Source of the DNA: Micromonospora peucetia
Lineage (GTDB): Bacteria; Actinomycetota; Actinomycetes; Mycobacteriales; Micromonosporaceae
Length of the DNA: 64,000 nucleotides
Assembly: GCF_900091625.1 (NCBI RefSeq)
Contig: NZ_FMIC01000002.1
Span: 124,001 to 188,000 of the forward strand
Direction of reading: 5' to 3'
The notes below the pieces were generated by a model, which was given only the letters and a program-made list of their open reading frames with translations, was not told where the DNA came from and made no database searches. Made by a program: the position numbers and the translations under genes. Positions 10,888-19,773 of this stretch are shown here, one piece after another. Each line of letters starts with the position of its first letter. Position 1 is the first letter of the stretch.

Positions 10888-11862
10888 ATGGACACCGGCT
10901 TCACCGTCGAGCAGCTGCGGGCCGCCGCCACCGACGCCGTACGCGCGCCGTCGCTGCACAACACCCAGCCGTGGCGGTTCCGACTGCGTGACGGCGGCAT
11001 CGAGGTGCGGGTCGACCCGGACCGGCGGCTGCCGGCCACCGACCCGAACGGCTGGGGGGTCCGGATCGCCTGCGGGGCGGCGCTGTTCAACCTGCGGCTC
11101 GCCCTGGCCGTGGCCGGCACCCCGGCAACGGTCCGGCTGCGCCCCTATCCGGCCGAGCCGGACGTGGTGGCCCGGCTGGTCCCGGACGTGCCGCGCCGCC
11201 CCACCCCCGCCGAGCAGGCCCTGCACGCCGCCATCCCCCGTCGGTTCAGCAACCGCGCGCCGTTCTGGCCCGACCCGGTGCCCGCCGACGCCCGCTGGCG
11301 CCTCGCCGAGGCGGCCCGCGCCGAGCAGTGCTGGCTGGAGATGCTGGTCGGTGTCAGCGCCGTGAACGCGTTCGCCGAAATCGCCCACAGCGCGCACCGG
11401 GTGTTGGAGCGGAGCCCGGCATACCGGGCTGAGCGCCAGGAGTGGGTACGCTCCACGCCCGCCCCGGACGGGATCCCGGCCGGGTCCGGCGGCCCACAGG
11501 GCGAGGCGCAGGACCTGCTGCCGTCGCGGGGCTTCGGCGGCCTGGACCGGGCCCCGGGGCGGGACTTCGAACCGGAGCCGCTGGTCGCGGTGCTCGGCTC
11601 GCCCGGCAACACGGCCGTCGACCAGGTCGTCGCCGGGCAGGCGTTGCAGCGGGTGCTGCTGGCCGCGACGGACTCGGGGCTGGCGGTGTCGATGCTCTCC
11701 CAGCCGATCGAGGTGCCGTCGGCGCGCGAGCAGCTGCGGCTGTCGCTGGGGCGGTTCGGCACGCCGCAGATGGTGATGCGCATCGGGTACGGCCAGCCGG
11801 GCTGGCCGACCCCGCGCCGCGAGGTGGACGAGGTGCTCGACCTGCCGGTCACCCAGTCCTGA
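10888..11862 (+). CDS. Acg-type nitroreductase family protein (second paralogue)
   Basis: 324 residues, clearly homologous to the protein at 6995: APSLHNTQPWRFRL, DPDRRLPATDPNGWG and CGAALFNLRLALAV at the N-terminus, then DSGLAVSMLSQPIEV and QMVMRIGYGQPGWPTPRREVDEV at the C-terminus. The second half diverges, so the two are old paralogues rather than a recent copy. Likely FMN-binding and stress-induced. The ATG at 10888 has GGAAGGAG at 10873-10880, 7 nt upstream; the in-frame GTG at 10837 has none. Single gene, divergent from devR, with the best DosR-like box in the window upstream. It converges on the epimerase gene. Confidence 0.9.
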   Translation: MDTGFTVEQLRAAATDAVRAPSLHNTQPWRFRLRDGGIEVRVDPDRRLPATDPNGWGVRIACGAALFNLRLALAVAGTPATVRLRPYPAEPDVVARLVPDVPRRPTPAEQALHAAIPRRFSNRAPFWPDPVPADARWRLAEAARAEQCWLEMLVGVSAVNAFAEIAHSAHRVLERSPAYRAERQEWVRSTPAPDGIPAGSGGPQGEAQDLLPSRGFGGLDRAPGRDFEPEPLVAVLGSPGNTAVDQVVAGQALQRVLLAATDSGLAVSMLSQPIEVPSAREQLRLSLGRFGTPQMVMRIGYGQPGWPTPRREVDEVLDLPVTQS

Positions 11863-11927
11863 CCGGGGCCCTGGTCGACACCACATTGTCGGCCCGGGCC
11901 CGGTCAGGGCATCCGCCGCCGATCCGG

Positions 11928-12938
11928 TCAGGCGCGCGCCGGGTCCGCCGCCGACAGCAGCGCCGCCTCCCGGTCCGGGTCCAGCCCGACCGGGGCGCGC
12001 TGCGGGCGTCCCGCCCGTGGTGGGACCGTGCCGACCTGCCGCAGCCACGCCCAGGTGTCCGCGACCGTCTCGGCCACCGGACGGCAGGTGAGCCCGGCCG
12101 CGTACGCCCGCTCGACGCTGAGCTCCTGCAACCAGCGGTACTCGTGCCCGGCTGGGATCCAGACAGGCAGGTCGTTCCACGGCGTCACCCCGGCGGCCAG
12201 GATCGGCTCCGGGTCGGTCCAGCGCAGCCGGGCGTCAACGTCGGTGGCCGCGACACAGGCGTCGAGCAGCTCACCCATGGTGGCGTGCCCGGTGCGGCTC
12301 ACCATGTTGAACGTCCCGCCCTGCCGCTGTGCGCCCCGGTCCAGCATCCAGCCCGCCAGGTCCCGCACGTCGACGTACTGCAACGGCAGGTCGGCCGGGC
12401 CGGGCGCCAGCACGTCCCCGCCCCGGGCGATCCGAGTCAGCCACCAGGGCAGCCGGCCGATGTCCTCCCCCGGCCCGAGGATCAGGCCGGCCCGCGCGAT
12501 CACCGCCCGCTCGCCGAACACCTCCCGCACGGCTCGCTCGCCACCGGCCTTGTTGGGCGCGTAGTCACCGTCGTCGGCGTCCGGTTCCGCATCGACCACG
12601 GGGGCTTCCTCGCCCACACCGGGGGCGCCGGGTAGCGCGTAGACCGAGCAGCTGGAGACGTAGACGTAGCTGCCGAGGCGGTCGGCCAGTGCGCGGGCGG
12701 TGTTGCGCGCCGCCCGTGGCGCGCCGTCCCAGGTGTCGACCGCCAGGTCCCACTCGCCGTCCGCGAGCGCCGCCAGGCCGTCGGGCGCGGTCCGGTCACC
12801 CCGCAACCGGTGTACGCCCTCCGGCGTGCTGCCGTGCAGCCCTCGGTTGAAGACGGTCACCGTCCAGCCCCGACGCACCCCTTCGGCGACCGTCGCGCCG
12901 CCCACGAACCCCGTTCCGCCCAGCACCAACAGTCTCAT
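11928..12938 (-). CDS. NAD-dependent epimerase/dehydratase family protein
   Basis: 336 residues, extended short-chain dehydrogenase fold. N-terminal nucleotide-binding motif GGTGFVGG at residues 7-14; YVYVSSCSVY supplies the Ser of the active site, and the usual YxxxK appears as YAPNKAGGE. LPLQYVDVRDLAGWMLD and the Trp-rich C-terminal part resemble the isoflavone-reductase-like or epimerase group in actinobacteria that acts on unidentified substrates. ATG chosen at 12938, the first residue of the Rossmann strand; the frame stays open upstream through tRNA-containing sequence, which is not coding. No operon partner. Substrate cannot be given. Confidence 0.85.
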   Translation of the reverse strand: MRLLVLGGTGFVGGATVAEGVRRGWTVTVFNRGLHGSTPEGVHRLRGDRTAPDGLAALADGEWDLAVDTWDGAPRAARNTARALADRLGSYVYVSSCSVYALPGAPGVGEEAPVVDAEPDADDGDYAPNKAGGERAVREVFGERAVIARAGLILGPGEDIGRLPWWLTRIARGGDVLAPGPADLPLQYVDVRDLAGWMLDRGAQRQGGTFNMVSRTGHATMGELLDACVAATDVDARLRWTDPEPILAAGVTPWNDLPVWIPAGHEYRWLQELSVERAYAAGLTCRPVAETVADTWAWLRQVGTVPPRAGRPQRAPVGLDPDREAALLSAADPARA

Positions 12939-13197
12939 GCGTTCCACTGTGCGGGCTCCGGGCGGCGATCCGGCCCCATGTTCACGGTCAGCGGATCTGC
13001 CCACAGCAGAAGCCCGCCGGCACGTCACCCGGTTCCCGCTGCCGGTCCAGGGGCCAACCCGGATCGACCTGGCGGCACCGGGGCGTGGTCTGCTGGCCGG
13101 AGTGATTCGTGCTCGTGGTTCGGGCGCTGATCGCCGCCCTGGGACCGGTGCCGTTCGCGCTGGCGGTTGCCGCTGGGTCAGCAGTCCGAAAGGGCCA

Positions 13198-13218
13198 CTC
13201 CCGCTCGATGTGCGGGAG
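13198..13218 (-). terminator. Short hairpin downstream of tRNA-Val
   Basis: CTCCCGC and GCGGGAG arms around a 7-nt loop, 16 nt beyond the 3' end of the first tRNA-Val gene, followed on the minus strand by TGGCCCTTTC. Plausible terminator for the Gly-Val array. Confidence 0.5.
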
Positions 13219-13234
13219 GGAGGTGCCGAGTACC

Positions 13235-13309
13235 TGGTGGGCGATACTGGGTTTGAACCAGTGACCTCTTCCGTGTCAAGGAAGCGCGCTCCCACTGCGC
13301 CAATCGCCC
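13235..13309 (-). tRNA. tRNA-Val (anticodon GAC), copy 1
   Basis: Full cloverleaf on the minus strand: acceptor GGGCGAT paired with ATCGCCC, anticodon stem CTTCC/GGAAG with loop TTGACAC giving GAC, T-arm GGTTCAAACCC. CCA is encoded. Identical over 75 nt to the copy at 13929-14003. Confidence 0.97.
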
Positions 13310-13358
13310 CGGGGTGACCGCCCGGTCCGGCAGGCCGGACCACGAGGGGCGAATCGCG

Positions 13359-13431
13359 AGCGGACGACGGGATTCGAACCCGCGACCCTCACCTTGGCAA
13401 GGTGATGCGCTACCAGCTGCGCTACGTCCGC
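13359..13431 (-). tRNA. tRNA-Gly (anticodon GCC), copy 1
   Basis: Acceptor GCGGACG/CGTCCGC, anticodon loop TTGCCAA (GCC), T-arm GGGTTCGAATCCC, discriminator T, no encoded CCA. Lies 49 nt upstream of tRNA-Val in transcription order. Same sequence as the copy at 14122-14194. Confidence 0.97.
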
Positions 13432-13462
13432 GTGCCGCCGGTGTTCGTCGGCGACGGGGGGA

Positions 13463-13492
13463 ACTCTACCCGACGGCAAGATCGCCTGGCAC
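13463..13492 (-). promoter_or_regulatory. Candidate promoter of the Gly-Val tRNA array
   Basis: On the minus strand, GTGCCA (-35) and TAGAGT (-10) are separated by 18 nt, 31 nt before the tRNA-Gly 5' end. Layout mirrors the second array's promoter. Confidence 0.45.
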
Positions 13493-13596
13493 GCCGCCCC
13501 GCCGGCAGCCCGACCAGGCGATGGTTGCGCTGGTCAACCACGGGGTAGTGAGACCCATCGACAGCACACCACATCCCCTTGACCAAGGAGGCTGTC

Positions 13597-13836
13597 GTGG
13601 GTATCGGCACCAGCATCTTCCTGATCGCGCTCGGCGCGATCCTCACCTTCGCGCTCGATGCGAGCCTCGGCGGCATCAACCTCGACGTCGTCGGCTGGAT
13701 CCTGATGGCAGCCGGCGTGCTCGGGCTGATCATGACCACGCTCATCTGGGGCCGCCGCCGCCAGGTGGTCAGCACGACCGAGCCGGTCGAGTACCGACGG
13801 GTCGAGGAGCGCCGGGACGTCGCCCCGCCGCTCTGA
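13597..13836 (+). CDS. Small two-helix membrane protein (DUF6458-like)
   Basis: 79 residues with two hydrophobic helices (about 5-25 and 28-48), a short WGRRRQ basic stretch, then a charged cytoplasmic tail. Start GIGTSIFLIALGAILTFALD followed by GGINLDVVGWILM matches a small conserved actinobacterial family of unknown role (DUF6458 by recall). The GTG at 13597 is preceded by AAGGAG at 13585-13590. It sits alone on the plus strand between two minus-strand tRNA arrays. Confidence 0.85.
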   Translation: MGIGTSIFLIALGAILTFALDASLGGINLDVVGWILMAAGVLGLIMTTLIWGRRRQVVSTTEPVEYRRVEERRDVAPPL

Positions 13837-13890
13837 CGCCGGTTGTCCACGGTGGCGACCGTGGACGGGCTCGGCTGTGTCCCAGGAACG

Positions 13891-13926
13891 ACGAAGGCCC
13901 GTCACCGGGTGGTGACGGGCCTTCGT
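13891..13926. terminator. Strong hairpin terminator between small membrane gene and tRNA-Val
   Basis: Perfect 16-bp arms ACGAAGGCCCGTCACC and GGTGACGGGCCTTCGT with a 4-nt loop. It directly follows the second tRNA-Val on the minus strand and is 55 nt past the plus-strand gene stop, so it can serve both. Confidence 0.8.
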
Positions 13927-13928
13927 GC

Positions 13929-14003
13929 TGGTGGGCGATACTGGGTTTGAACCAGTGACCTCTTCCGTGTCAAGGAAGCGCGCTCCCACTGCGCCAATCG
14001 CCC
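13929..14003 (-). tRNA. tRNA-Val (anticodon GAC), copy 2
   Basis: Identical over 75 nt, including encoded CCA, to the copy at 13235. Third gene of a Gly-Cys-Val array. Confidence 0.97.
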
Positions 14004-14016
14004 GCGTTTGTTACCG

Positions 14017-14087
14017 AGGTGGGGACGGGATTTGAACCCGCGTACACGGCTTTGCAGGCCGTTGCCTCGCCTCTCGGCCACCCCACC
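14017..14087 (-). tRNA. tRNA-Cys (anticodon GCA)
   Basis: Acceptor GGTGGGG/CCCCACC, anticodon stem ACGGC/GCCGT with loop CTGCAAA giving GCA, discriminator T as usual for Cys. 13 nt upstream of tRNA-Val. Confidence 0.96.
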
Positions 14088-14121
14088 GAGGTTGCCCCCG
14101 TCATGCGTGGCGGCAGCTCCG

Positions 14122-14194
14122 AGCGGACGACGGGATTCGAACCCGCGACCCTCACCTTGGCAAGGTGATGCGCTACCAGCTGCGCTACGTCCGC
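14122..14194 (-). tRNA. tRNA-Gly (anticodon GCC), copy 2
   Basis: Same sequence as the copy at 13359. First gene of the Gly-Cys-Val array. Confidence 0.97.
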
Positions 14195-14579
14195 TTGTCT
14201 CCGGCGTTAACCGGTGACGGGTGAGAACTTTAGCCGAGCTGATGAGCGGTTGCCAAATCGGGGTGGGCTCCAGGCGCGTCGGACGAGGCCCGCCCCTGCC
14301 AGGCGGGAGACCTGCCGCCTCCGGCAGGGGTTCCGTACTGCCACCGCCGGCTGGGTGGCGAGTGACGGCGCACCCTACGGCTGAGCTTCCTAGGAGGATG
14401 GGTCGAATCTTCCCCAGCGGGGTTGCCGGACCTGGCGCAGGCGGTCGCTCACCATGCGGCGGTTCGCGCGCGGACGACCGCCAGCGCGTCCGGAAACTGT
14501 CCGGCTTCCGACTCTCGCGGGGCGAACGGGGCGTGATCCGTAACTGCCCGTGTTCGGTTGGATGGGCTACGGTAACGGC
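14195..14579. other. Intergenic region between tRNA array and TetR gene
   Basis: About 385 bp. It holds the tRNA promoter and a hairpin at 14293-14330 (CCCCTGCC/GGCAGGGG, with inner GGCGG/CCGCC). Near its end TACGGT at 14568-14573 fits a leaderless -10 for the TetR gene. No other coding or repeat signal seen. Confidence 0.5.
14227..14256 (-). promoter_or_regulatory. Promoter of the Gly-Cys-Val tRNA array
   Basis: Minus strand TTGGCA (-35) and TAAAGT (-10) separated by 18 nt, 32 nt upstream of tRNA-Gly. Good fit to a housekeeping sigma promoter. Confidence 0.6.
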
Positions 14580-15182
14580 GTGACGAGACGTGCGGCCGAA
14601 ATCCGCCTGGATGCCCTGCTGCGCACGGCCTGTGACGTGATTTCGGAACGCGGTCTGGCCAACACCCGCACGGCCGACGTGGCACAGGCCGCCGGGGTGA
14701 GCCAGGCTCTGGTCTTCTACCACTTCGCCACCAAGGACCGGCTGCTCGCGCAGGCGTTCGCGTACGCGGTGGAGCAGGACCTGGCCCGGCTGGACGCGGT
14801 GATGCGGTCCAGCGCCCCGCCGCTGACCAAGCTCCGCCGGATCGTGCGGCTCTACACGCCGACGGGCCGGGCGACGTCCTGGGCCATGTGGATCGACGGC
14901 TGGGCGGAGTCGCTGCGCACCCCGGAGTTGGAGAAGGTCTCCCGTCGGCTCGACCTGCGCTGGCGGGAGGACCTGGCGACGGTGATCTCGGACGGGGTCC
15001 GCGAGGGCACCTTCGAGTGCGCTGACCCGGCCGGGGCGGCGTGGCGGATCAGCGCGGTGGTGGATGGGCTGGCGGTGCAGCTCGCGGTGCACGACCGGGT
15101 GATCTCCCGTCGGCAGTTCGCCGAGTGGGTCCGCCTGCTCACCGCCCGCGAGCTGGGACTGGACCCGACACAGCTCGACTGA
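14580..15182 (+). CDS. TetR-family transcriptional regulator
   Basis: 200 residues. N-terminal helix-turn-helix: TRTADVAQAAGVSQALVFYH, the canonical TetR recognition segment. The C-terminal ligand/dimer domain includes WAMWIDGWAESLRTPEL and WRISAVVDGLAVQLAVHD, resembling the BetI-like C-terminal class. GTG at 14580 chosen: residues before it in the open frame do not resemble the family, and TACGGT ends 6 nt upstream, consistent with a leaderless mRNA. Next gene is 92 bp away on the same strand. Ligand and targets unknown; no palindromic operator was obvious. Confidence 0.88.
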   Translation: MTRRAAEIRLDALLRTACDVISERGLANTRTADVAQAAGVSQALVFYHFATKDRLLAQAFAYAVEQDLARLDAVMRSSAPPLTKLRRIVRLYTPTGRATSWAMWIDGWAESLRTPELEKVSRRLDLRWREDLATVISDGVREGTFECADPAGAAWRISAVVDGLAVQLAVHDRVISRRQFAEWVRLLTARELGLDPTQLD

Positions 15183-15274
15183 GCCCGGCACGGCCGAGCG
15201 CCCCGACGACCGGCCGGCCCGGGAAGCCCGGCAAAACGGCTCGGCTCCCCGGGGCAGCCGGAACAATCGTCGGC

Positions 15275-15850
15275 ATGGACCTGCTGGAGACGTACCGCCG
15301 CAGCCTGGCCGAGTTCACCGACCGGGTGGAGCAGGTCGGACCCGGCCAGTGGTCGGACCCCACCCCCTGTCCCGACTGGAACGTCCGGACGCTGGTCAAC
15401 CACGTGGTGGGCGAGGACCGGTGGAGCGTCGCACTGCTCGCGGGGCGGACGATCGAGGAGGTCGGCGACCGCTACGACGGCGACCTGCTCGGCGCGGACC
15501 CGGCCGGTGCGGCCCGGGACGCGGCGGCGCAGGCGGAGCTGGCCTTCGTCCACCCCGGGGCGCTGGACCGCACCGTCGCGCTCTCCGCCGGCGAGACCCC
15601 CGCCGACGAGTACCTGCACCAGCTGATCGCGGAGCACCTGATCCACGGCTGGGACCTGGCCGTGGCGATCGGTGCGGACCCCCGGATGGACGCCGACGCG
15701 GTAGCCGCCTGCGCCCGATGGTTCGATCGGCGGATCGGCGACTACCAGCGGGGCCAGCTGATCCGGCCGGAGGTGGACGTGCCGGCGCGGGCCGACGAAC
15801 AGGACCGCCTCGTCGCCGCCTTCGGCCGCGACCCCGACTGGACGCCGTGA
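15275..15850 (+). CDS. TIGR03086/DinB-like metal-dependent protein (maleylpyruvate isomerase family)
   Basis: 191 residues, four-helix DinB/YfiT fold of the actinobacterial mycothiol-dependent maleylpyruvate isomerase superfamily. The segment DPTPCPDWNVRTLVNHVVGE and the metal-site helix AEHLIHGWDLAVAIG are characteristic; H43, H121 and H124 are the likely metal ligands. Members may be mycothiol S-transferases or isomerases; the substrate here is not known. ATG at 15275 has no ribosome-binding site; ACAAT at 15263-15267 ends 7 nt upstream, a possible leaderless -10. Confidence 0.85.
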   Translation: MDLLETYRRSLAEFTDRVEQVGPGQWSDPTPCPDWNVRTLVNHVVGEDRWSVALLAGRTIEEVGDRYDGDLLGADPAGAARDAAAQAELAFVHPGALDRTVALSAGETPADEYLHQLIAEHLIHGWDLAVAIGADPRMDADAVAACARWFDRRIGDYQRGQLIRPEVDVPARADEQDRLVAAFGRDPDWTP

Positions 15851-16020
15851 CGTCGACCTCGACGAGCGTCCGCGACGGCTGCCGCATCGCGCCGGGCGTC
15901 CCTTGAGTAGGCGCGGCCCTTGTCCCCGTCGGAGCGGCCTGATATCCACAGATGCGCATGCGTACCCGCGCTGTGTGGGCCGGCGGAGAGCCGGCCTCCC
16001 CGCTCCCCCGAGGAGGTCCC

Positions 16021-18951
16021 GTGGCACTACCGGAGTGGACACCCTGGATGAGCCGGCGTCGACGCCGGCTCATCCCCGTTCTGGCGGCGACCGCGGTGGC
16101 GGCCGCGCTGCTGCCCACCGGCCCCACCGCCGCCGCCCCCACCGGCGGCGCCTCCACCGAACGACGCTCCGGCCCGTTCGCCGAGGGGCAGCACCAGCAC
16201 GCCGACGTCGACAACCGCCCCGGCACCGCCGCCCCCGACGCCCGGCAGCGGGGACTGGCCCGCAAGGCCGACCCGGACGCCCGCTGGAACCGGCTCGGCA
16301 CCCCGCACGCGCTCGGCCCCGGCAGCGCGCCCCTCGCCACCGGCCTGCCCACCGAGCCGGAGGCGACCGCCCGCGCGTACCTCACCGGCCAGCACGACCT
16401 CTTCGGGCTGGACGCCGCCGCGGTCGACGCCATGGACCGGGTGCTGGTCCGCCCGATCGGCACCGGCGCGGTCGTCACCCTCCGGCAGCGCTTCGGCGAC
16501 CTGCCGGCCGGGCACGACGGCCTGGTCACCGTCGCGGTCGCCGGCGGCAAGGTCCTCGCGGTCAGCTCCTCACTGTCCCGGGACACCACGGCGCCGACGC
16601 CGGCCACCCTCACCGACGAGCAGGCGTACGCCGCGGCACGCGCCGACGCCGGCCTGACCGCGGACGCGGTACGCAGCCACAGCGTCCGCGCCGTCGCCGT
16701 ACCCACCCCGCTCGACGGGCCCCGGGCCGCCTACGAGGTGACCCTGATCGGCGCCGACACGGACGACCCGGCGGCGTTCACCACCTACGTCGACGGGATC
16801 ACCGGGCAGGTGCTGGTCCGCGAGGACCTCGTCGACTTCGACTCCGACAACCCGAGCTGGGCCGTCTTCCCGGCCACCCCGCCGCGCGACCTCGACCCCG
16901 GGCAGGACCCCCGGGTGCGCTGGTGCGGCGATCCCGCGCCGGGCTGCCGGGCGGCCTTCCGTGACCCGGCCACCGGCCAGCCGTGGGACGTCGACGCGGC
17001 CACCGGCACGCCGACCGGCACCGCCCGGGGCAACTCCGCCAACACCGTGCTCTCCTGGGGCGGTGGCACCCCGGCCGTGCCGGCCACGCCCAGCCCGGAG
17101 CGCCGCTACGAGTACCCGTTCACCGACCAGTGGCACCAGTCCCGCTGCAACCCCGAGGTGTTCACCTCGGCGCAGCGCAACGACGGCGACGCCGCGATCG
17201 GCAACCTGTTCGCCATGCACAACCGGATGCACGACTGGGCCTGGCACCTCGGCTTCACCGAGGCGACCTGGAACCTCCAGGCGGTGAACCTGACCCCGCA
17301 GGGCCTGGGCGGCGACGCCGAGCAGGGCCGCGCCCAGCAGGGCGCGCTCAGCGGCAACCGGAACAACGCCAACCAGGGCACGCCGCGCGACGGCCTGCCG
17401 CCGACCACCAACATGTACCTGTGGCAGCCGCAGGCCGGCGGGCCGTACCCGCCCTGCGTCGACGGCGACTACGACATGACGGTGATCGGGCACGAGTACA
17501 CGCACGCCATCACCAACCGTATGATCGCCGGCCCGGACAGCGGCATCGGCGGGCACCAGGGCGGCTCGATGGGCGAGTCGTGGAGTGACCTGCTCGCCGC
17601 CGAGTACCTCTTCCAGCACGGCCTGCGCGCCCCCGGCAAGACGCCGTACGTCACCGGCGGTTACGTCACCGGCAACCTGGTCAGCGGCATCCGTAACCAC
17701 GACTTCAGCCGCAGCCCGCTGAACTACTCCGACGTCGGCTACAACACCGGCGGTCCCGCCGTGCACGCCGACGGCGAGATCTGGAGCGCCACCAACTACC
17801 GGGTGCGTGCCGCGCTGATGAAGCGGTACGGCGCCGGCACCCCGCAGCGGCAGCTCGACTGCGCGCAGGGCAAGGTGGCGGTGGACCGGTGCCCGGGCAA
17901 CCGGCGCTGGTCGCAGCTGGTCTTCGACTCGTTCCTGCTCCAGGCCGCCAGCCAGGTGAGCATGCTCGACATGCGGGACAACATGCTCACCGCCGACCTG
18001 CTCCGCTTCGGCGGCGCCAACCAGGAGCTGATCTGGGCCGAGTTCGCCCGCTCCGGGATGGGCCGGGACGCCACCTCCAACGGCGCCGCCGACACCGACC
18101 CGACGCCCAGCTTCGCCGCTCCCGACGCCGACAACGCGGTGCTCACCCTCCGCCCGAAGGGCGACAGCGCCGACGCGCCGATCCGGGTGTACGTCGGGGC
18201 GTACGAGGCGCGGGCGGTGCCGGTGGCCGACACCGACCCGGCGACGCCGCTGCCGGACCGGATCGAGCTGGTGCCCGGCAGGTACCAGTTGCTCGCCGTC
18301 GCGCCCGGCTTCGGCCACCAGCGGCTCGACGTGGTCGCCAAGGCCGGCAGGAAGGGGCACGTCGACCTGCGGATGAGCCGCAACCTGGCGTCCACGGCGT
18401 CCGGCGCGACGGTCACCGGCGACGGGGTCAACCTGGACCGGATCGCCGACGACACCGAGGCCACCAACTGGGCCTCCCTCGACGGGGTGGCCGGCCGGCA
18501 GGTCACCGTGGCGTTGCCCGGGAACGCGCCGCAGGTGGTCAAGCGGGTGAACGTCAGCGCGATGCTGCGCCCGGCGATCACCGGCGACGCCGACCCGGGC
18601 AGCCAGAACGCGCTCAGCGCGCTGCGCTCGTTCGCGGTGTCGGCCTGCAACGCGAAGAGGGCCGACTGCACGGATCCGGCGAACTGGCGGCGGATCCACA
18701 CCAGCACGCCCGACGCGTTCCCCGGCGGGGCGTACCGGGCGTACGTGCCGGACATCAACCTGCGCGAGTTCCGGGTGCCGACCACGCTCGCCACCCACCT
18801 GCGGTTGGAGGTGCTGGCCAGCCAGTGCACCGGCGGCCCGGCCTACGCCGGTGAGCAGGACGACGACCCGGCGACCACGACCGACTGCGCGACGGCCAGC
18901 GCGGCGCGTACCCAGGTGCGGATCGCCGAGTTCCAGGCGTTCTCGAAGTGA
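16021..18951 (+). CDS. Secreted M36 (fungalysin-type) zinc metalloprotease
   Basis: 976-residue preproprotein. A signal peptide follows the basic run SRRRRRLIPVLAATAVAAAL. It is followed by an FTP-type inhibitory propeptide (about 100-300), the M36 catalytic domain with the zinc site HEYTH (H491, E492, H495) and third ligand E519 in MGESWSD, and a C-terminal beta-sandwich region (about 800-976) resembling a discoidin or proprotein-convertase-like binding module. Extracellular endopeptidase, probably for protein scavenging. The GTG at 16021 follows GAGGAGG at 16010-16016; the frame stays open to an ATG at 15952, which would bury the signal peptide. Single gene; no partner inhibitor seen nearby. 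Confidence 0.95.
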   Translation: MALPEWTPWMSRRRRRLIPVLAATAVAAALLPTGPTAAAPTGGASTERRSGPFAEGQHQHADVDNRPGTAAPDARQRGLARKADPDARWNRLGTPHALGPGSAPLATGLPTEPEATARAYLTGQHDLFGLDAAAVDAMDRVLVRPIGTGAVVTLRQRFGDLPAGHDGLVTVAVAGGKVLAVSSSLSRDTTAPTPATLTDEQAYAAARADAGLTADAVRSHSVRAVAVPTPLDGPRAAYEVTLIGADTDDPAAFTTYVDGITGQVLVREDLVDFDSDNPSWAVFPATPPRDLDPGQDPRVRWCGDPAPGCRAAFRDPATGQPWDVDAATGTPTGTARGNSANTVLSWGGGTPAVPATPSPERRYEYPFTDQWHQSRCNPEVFTSAQRNDGDAAIGNLFAMHNRMHDWAWHLGFTEATWNLQAVNLTPQGLGGDAEQGRAQQGALSGNRNNANQGTPRDGLPPTTNMYLWQPQAGGPYPPCVDGDYDMTVIGHEYTHAITNRMIAGPDSGIGGHQGGSMGESWSDLLAAEYLFQHGLRAPGKTPYVTGGYVTGNLVSGIRNHDFSRSPLNYSDVGYNTGGPAVHADGEIWSATNYRVRAALMKRYGAGTPQRQLDCAQGKVAVDRCPGNRRWSQLVFDSFLLQAASQVSMLDMRDNMLTADLLRFGGANQELIWAEFARSGMGRDATSNGAADTDPTPSFAAPDADNAVLTLRPKGDSADAPIRVYVGAYEARAVPVADTDPATPLPDRIELVPGRYQLLAVAPGFGHQRLDVVAKAGRKGHVDLRMSRNLASTASGATVTGDGVNLDRIADDTEATNWASLDGVAGRQVTVALPGNAPQVVKRVNVSAMLRPAITGDADPGSQNALSALRSFAVSACNAKRADCTDPANWRRIHTSTPDAFPGGAYRAYVPDINLREFRVPTTLATHLRLEVLASQCTGGPAYAGEQDDDPATTTDCATASAARTQVRIAEFQAFSK

Positions 18952-19095
18952 CCGCCCGTCGGGGCCGGTCGGCGCGCCGGCCGGCCCCGACGGTTTCGCC
19001 GCCCCGGGGGATGACCGGTGGCCGCAGCCCCGCCGCCCGCCGCTGCCGGGGTGGCGCCGGTCGCCGGGCGCGGGCGGCGGGGGACAATCTCCGGC

Positions 19096-19764
19096 GTGTC
19101 CGAACTCTCCGCCGCCTTCGTCCGGCTGCACGCCAGCCTCGCCCCGGTCGCCTTCGTCCCCGAGGTGCGGCTGCACCAGGCGGACGACGCCGTCGGGCTG
19201 TGGGAGTTGACGGAAGGTGAGTTCCGCAGCGCGCAGCCGCCGCCGTTCTGGGCCTTCGCCTGGGCCGGCGGGCAGGCGTTGGCCCGGTACGTAACCGATC
19301 ACCCGGAGCTGGTCGCCGGCCGCCGGGTGCTCGACCTCGCCGCCGGCTCCGGTCTGGTCGCCATCGCCGCCGCGCGGGCCGGCGCCGCCGCCGTGCGCGC
19401 GGTGGAGATCGACGAGCTGGCCGTCGCGGCCGTCACAATCAACGCCGAGGCCAACGGGGTACGCGTCGACGCGGAGCTCGGCGACATCCTCGACGGTGAC
19501 GCCGCGGGGGCCGAGGTGGTGCTGGCCGGGGACGTGTTCTACAGCCAGGCGATGGCCAACCGGGTGCTGCGATTCCTGCTCCGGGCCGCCCGCGCCGGGG
19601 CCCGGGTGCTCGTCGGCGACCCCGGCCGGGCCTTCCTGCCGCACGACCGCTTCGACGAGCTGGCCGGGTACGACGTGCCGGTGCCCGAGACGCTGGAGAG
19701 CGTACGGGTGAAGCGCACCACGGTGTGGCAGTTGCGGGCCGGACTGCCGGGGGCGGGCCGCTAG
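19096..19764 (+). CDS. Class I SAM methyltransferase (ETF-beta/nicotinamide N-methyltransferase-like)
   Basis: 222 residues. Motif I VLDLAAGSGLVAIAAARAG and the acidic AVEIDELAV bind S-adenosylmethionine. FWAFAWAGGQALARY before it and VVLAGDVFYS after it are typical of the METTL20-like/ETF-beta lysine methyltransferase group, so the substrate is probably a protein lysine, though this is only by family. GTG at 19096 has no ribosome-binding site; GACAAT ends 7 nt upstream. The P450 gene starts 9 nt after the stop codon. Confidence 0.88.
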   Translation: MSELSAAFVRLHASLAPVAFVPEVRLHQADDAVGLWELTEGEFRSAQPPPFWAFAWAGGQALARYVTDHPELVAGRRVLDLAAGSGLVAIAAARAGAAAVRAVEIDELAVAAVTINAEANGVRVDAELGDILDGDAAGAEVVLAGDVFYSQAMANRVLRFLLRAARAGARVLVGDPGRAFLPHDRFDELAGYDVPVPETLESVRVKRTTVWQLRAGLPGAGR

Positions 19765-19767
19765 CGT
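19762..19767 (+). promoter_or_regulatory. Candidate leaderless -10 (TAGCGT) for the P450
   Basis: TAGCGT ends 6 nt before the GTG at 19774 and contains the TAG stop codon of the methyltransferase. The same hexamer and spacing occur before the ABC ATPase gene at 21549. Confidence 0.4.
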
Positions 19768-19773
19768 GTCGGC

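Noticed and set aside
13929..14194. tRNA-linked integrated element
   Set aside because: No integrase and no partial tRNA copy serving as attachment site; the repeated tRNAs are complete genes in arrays.
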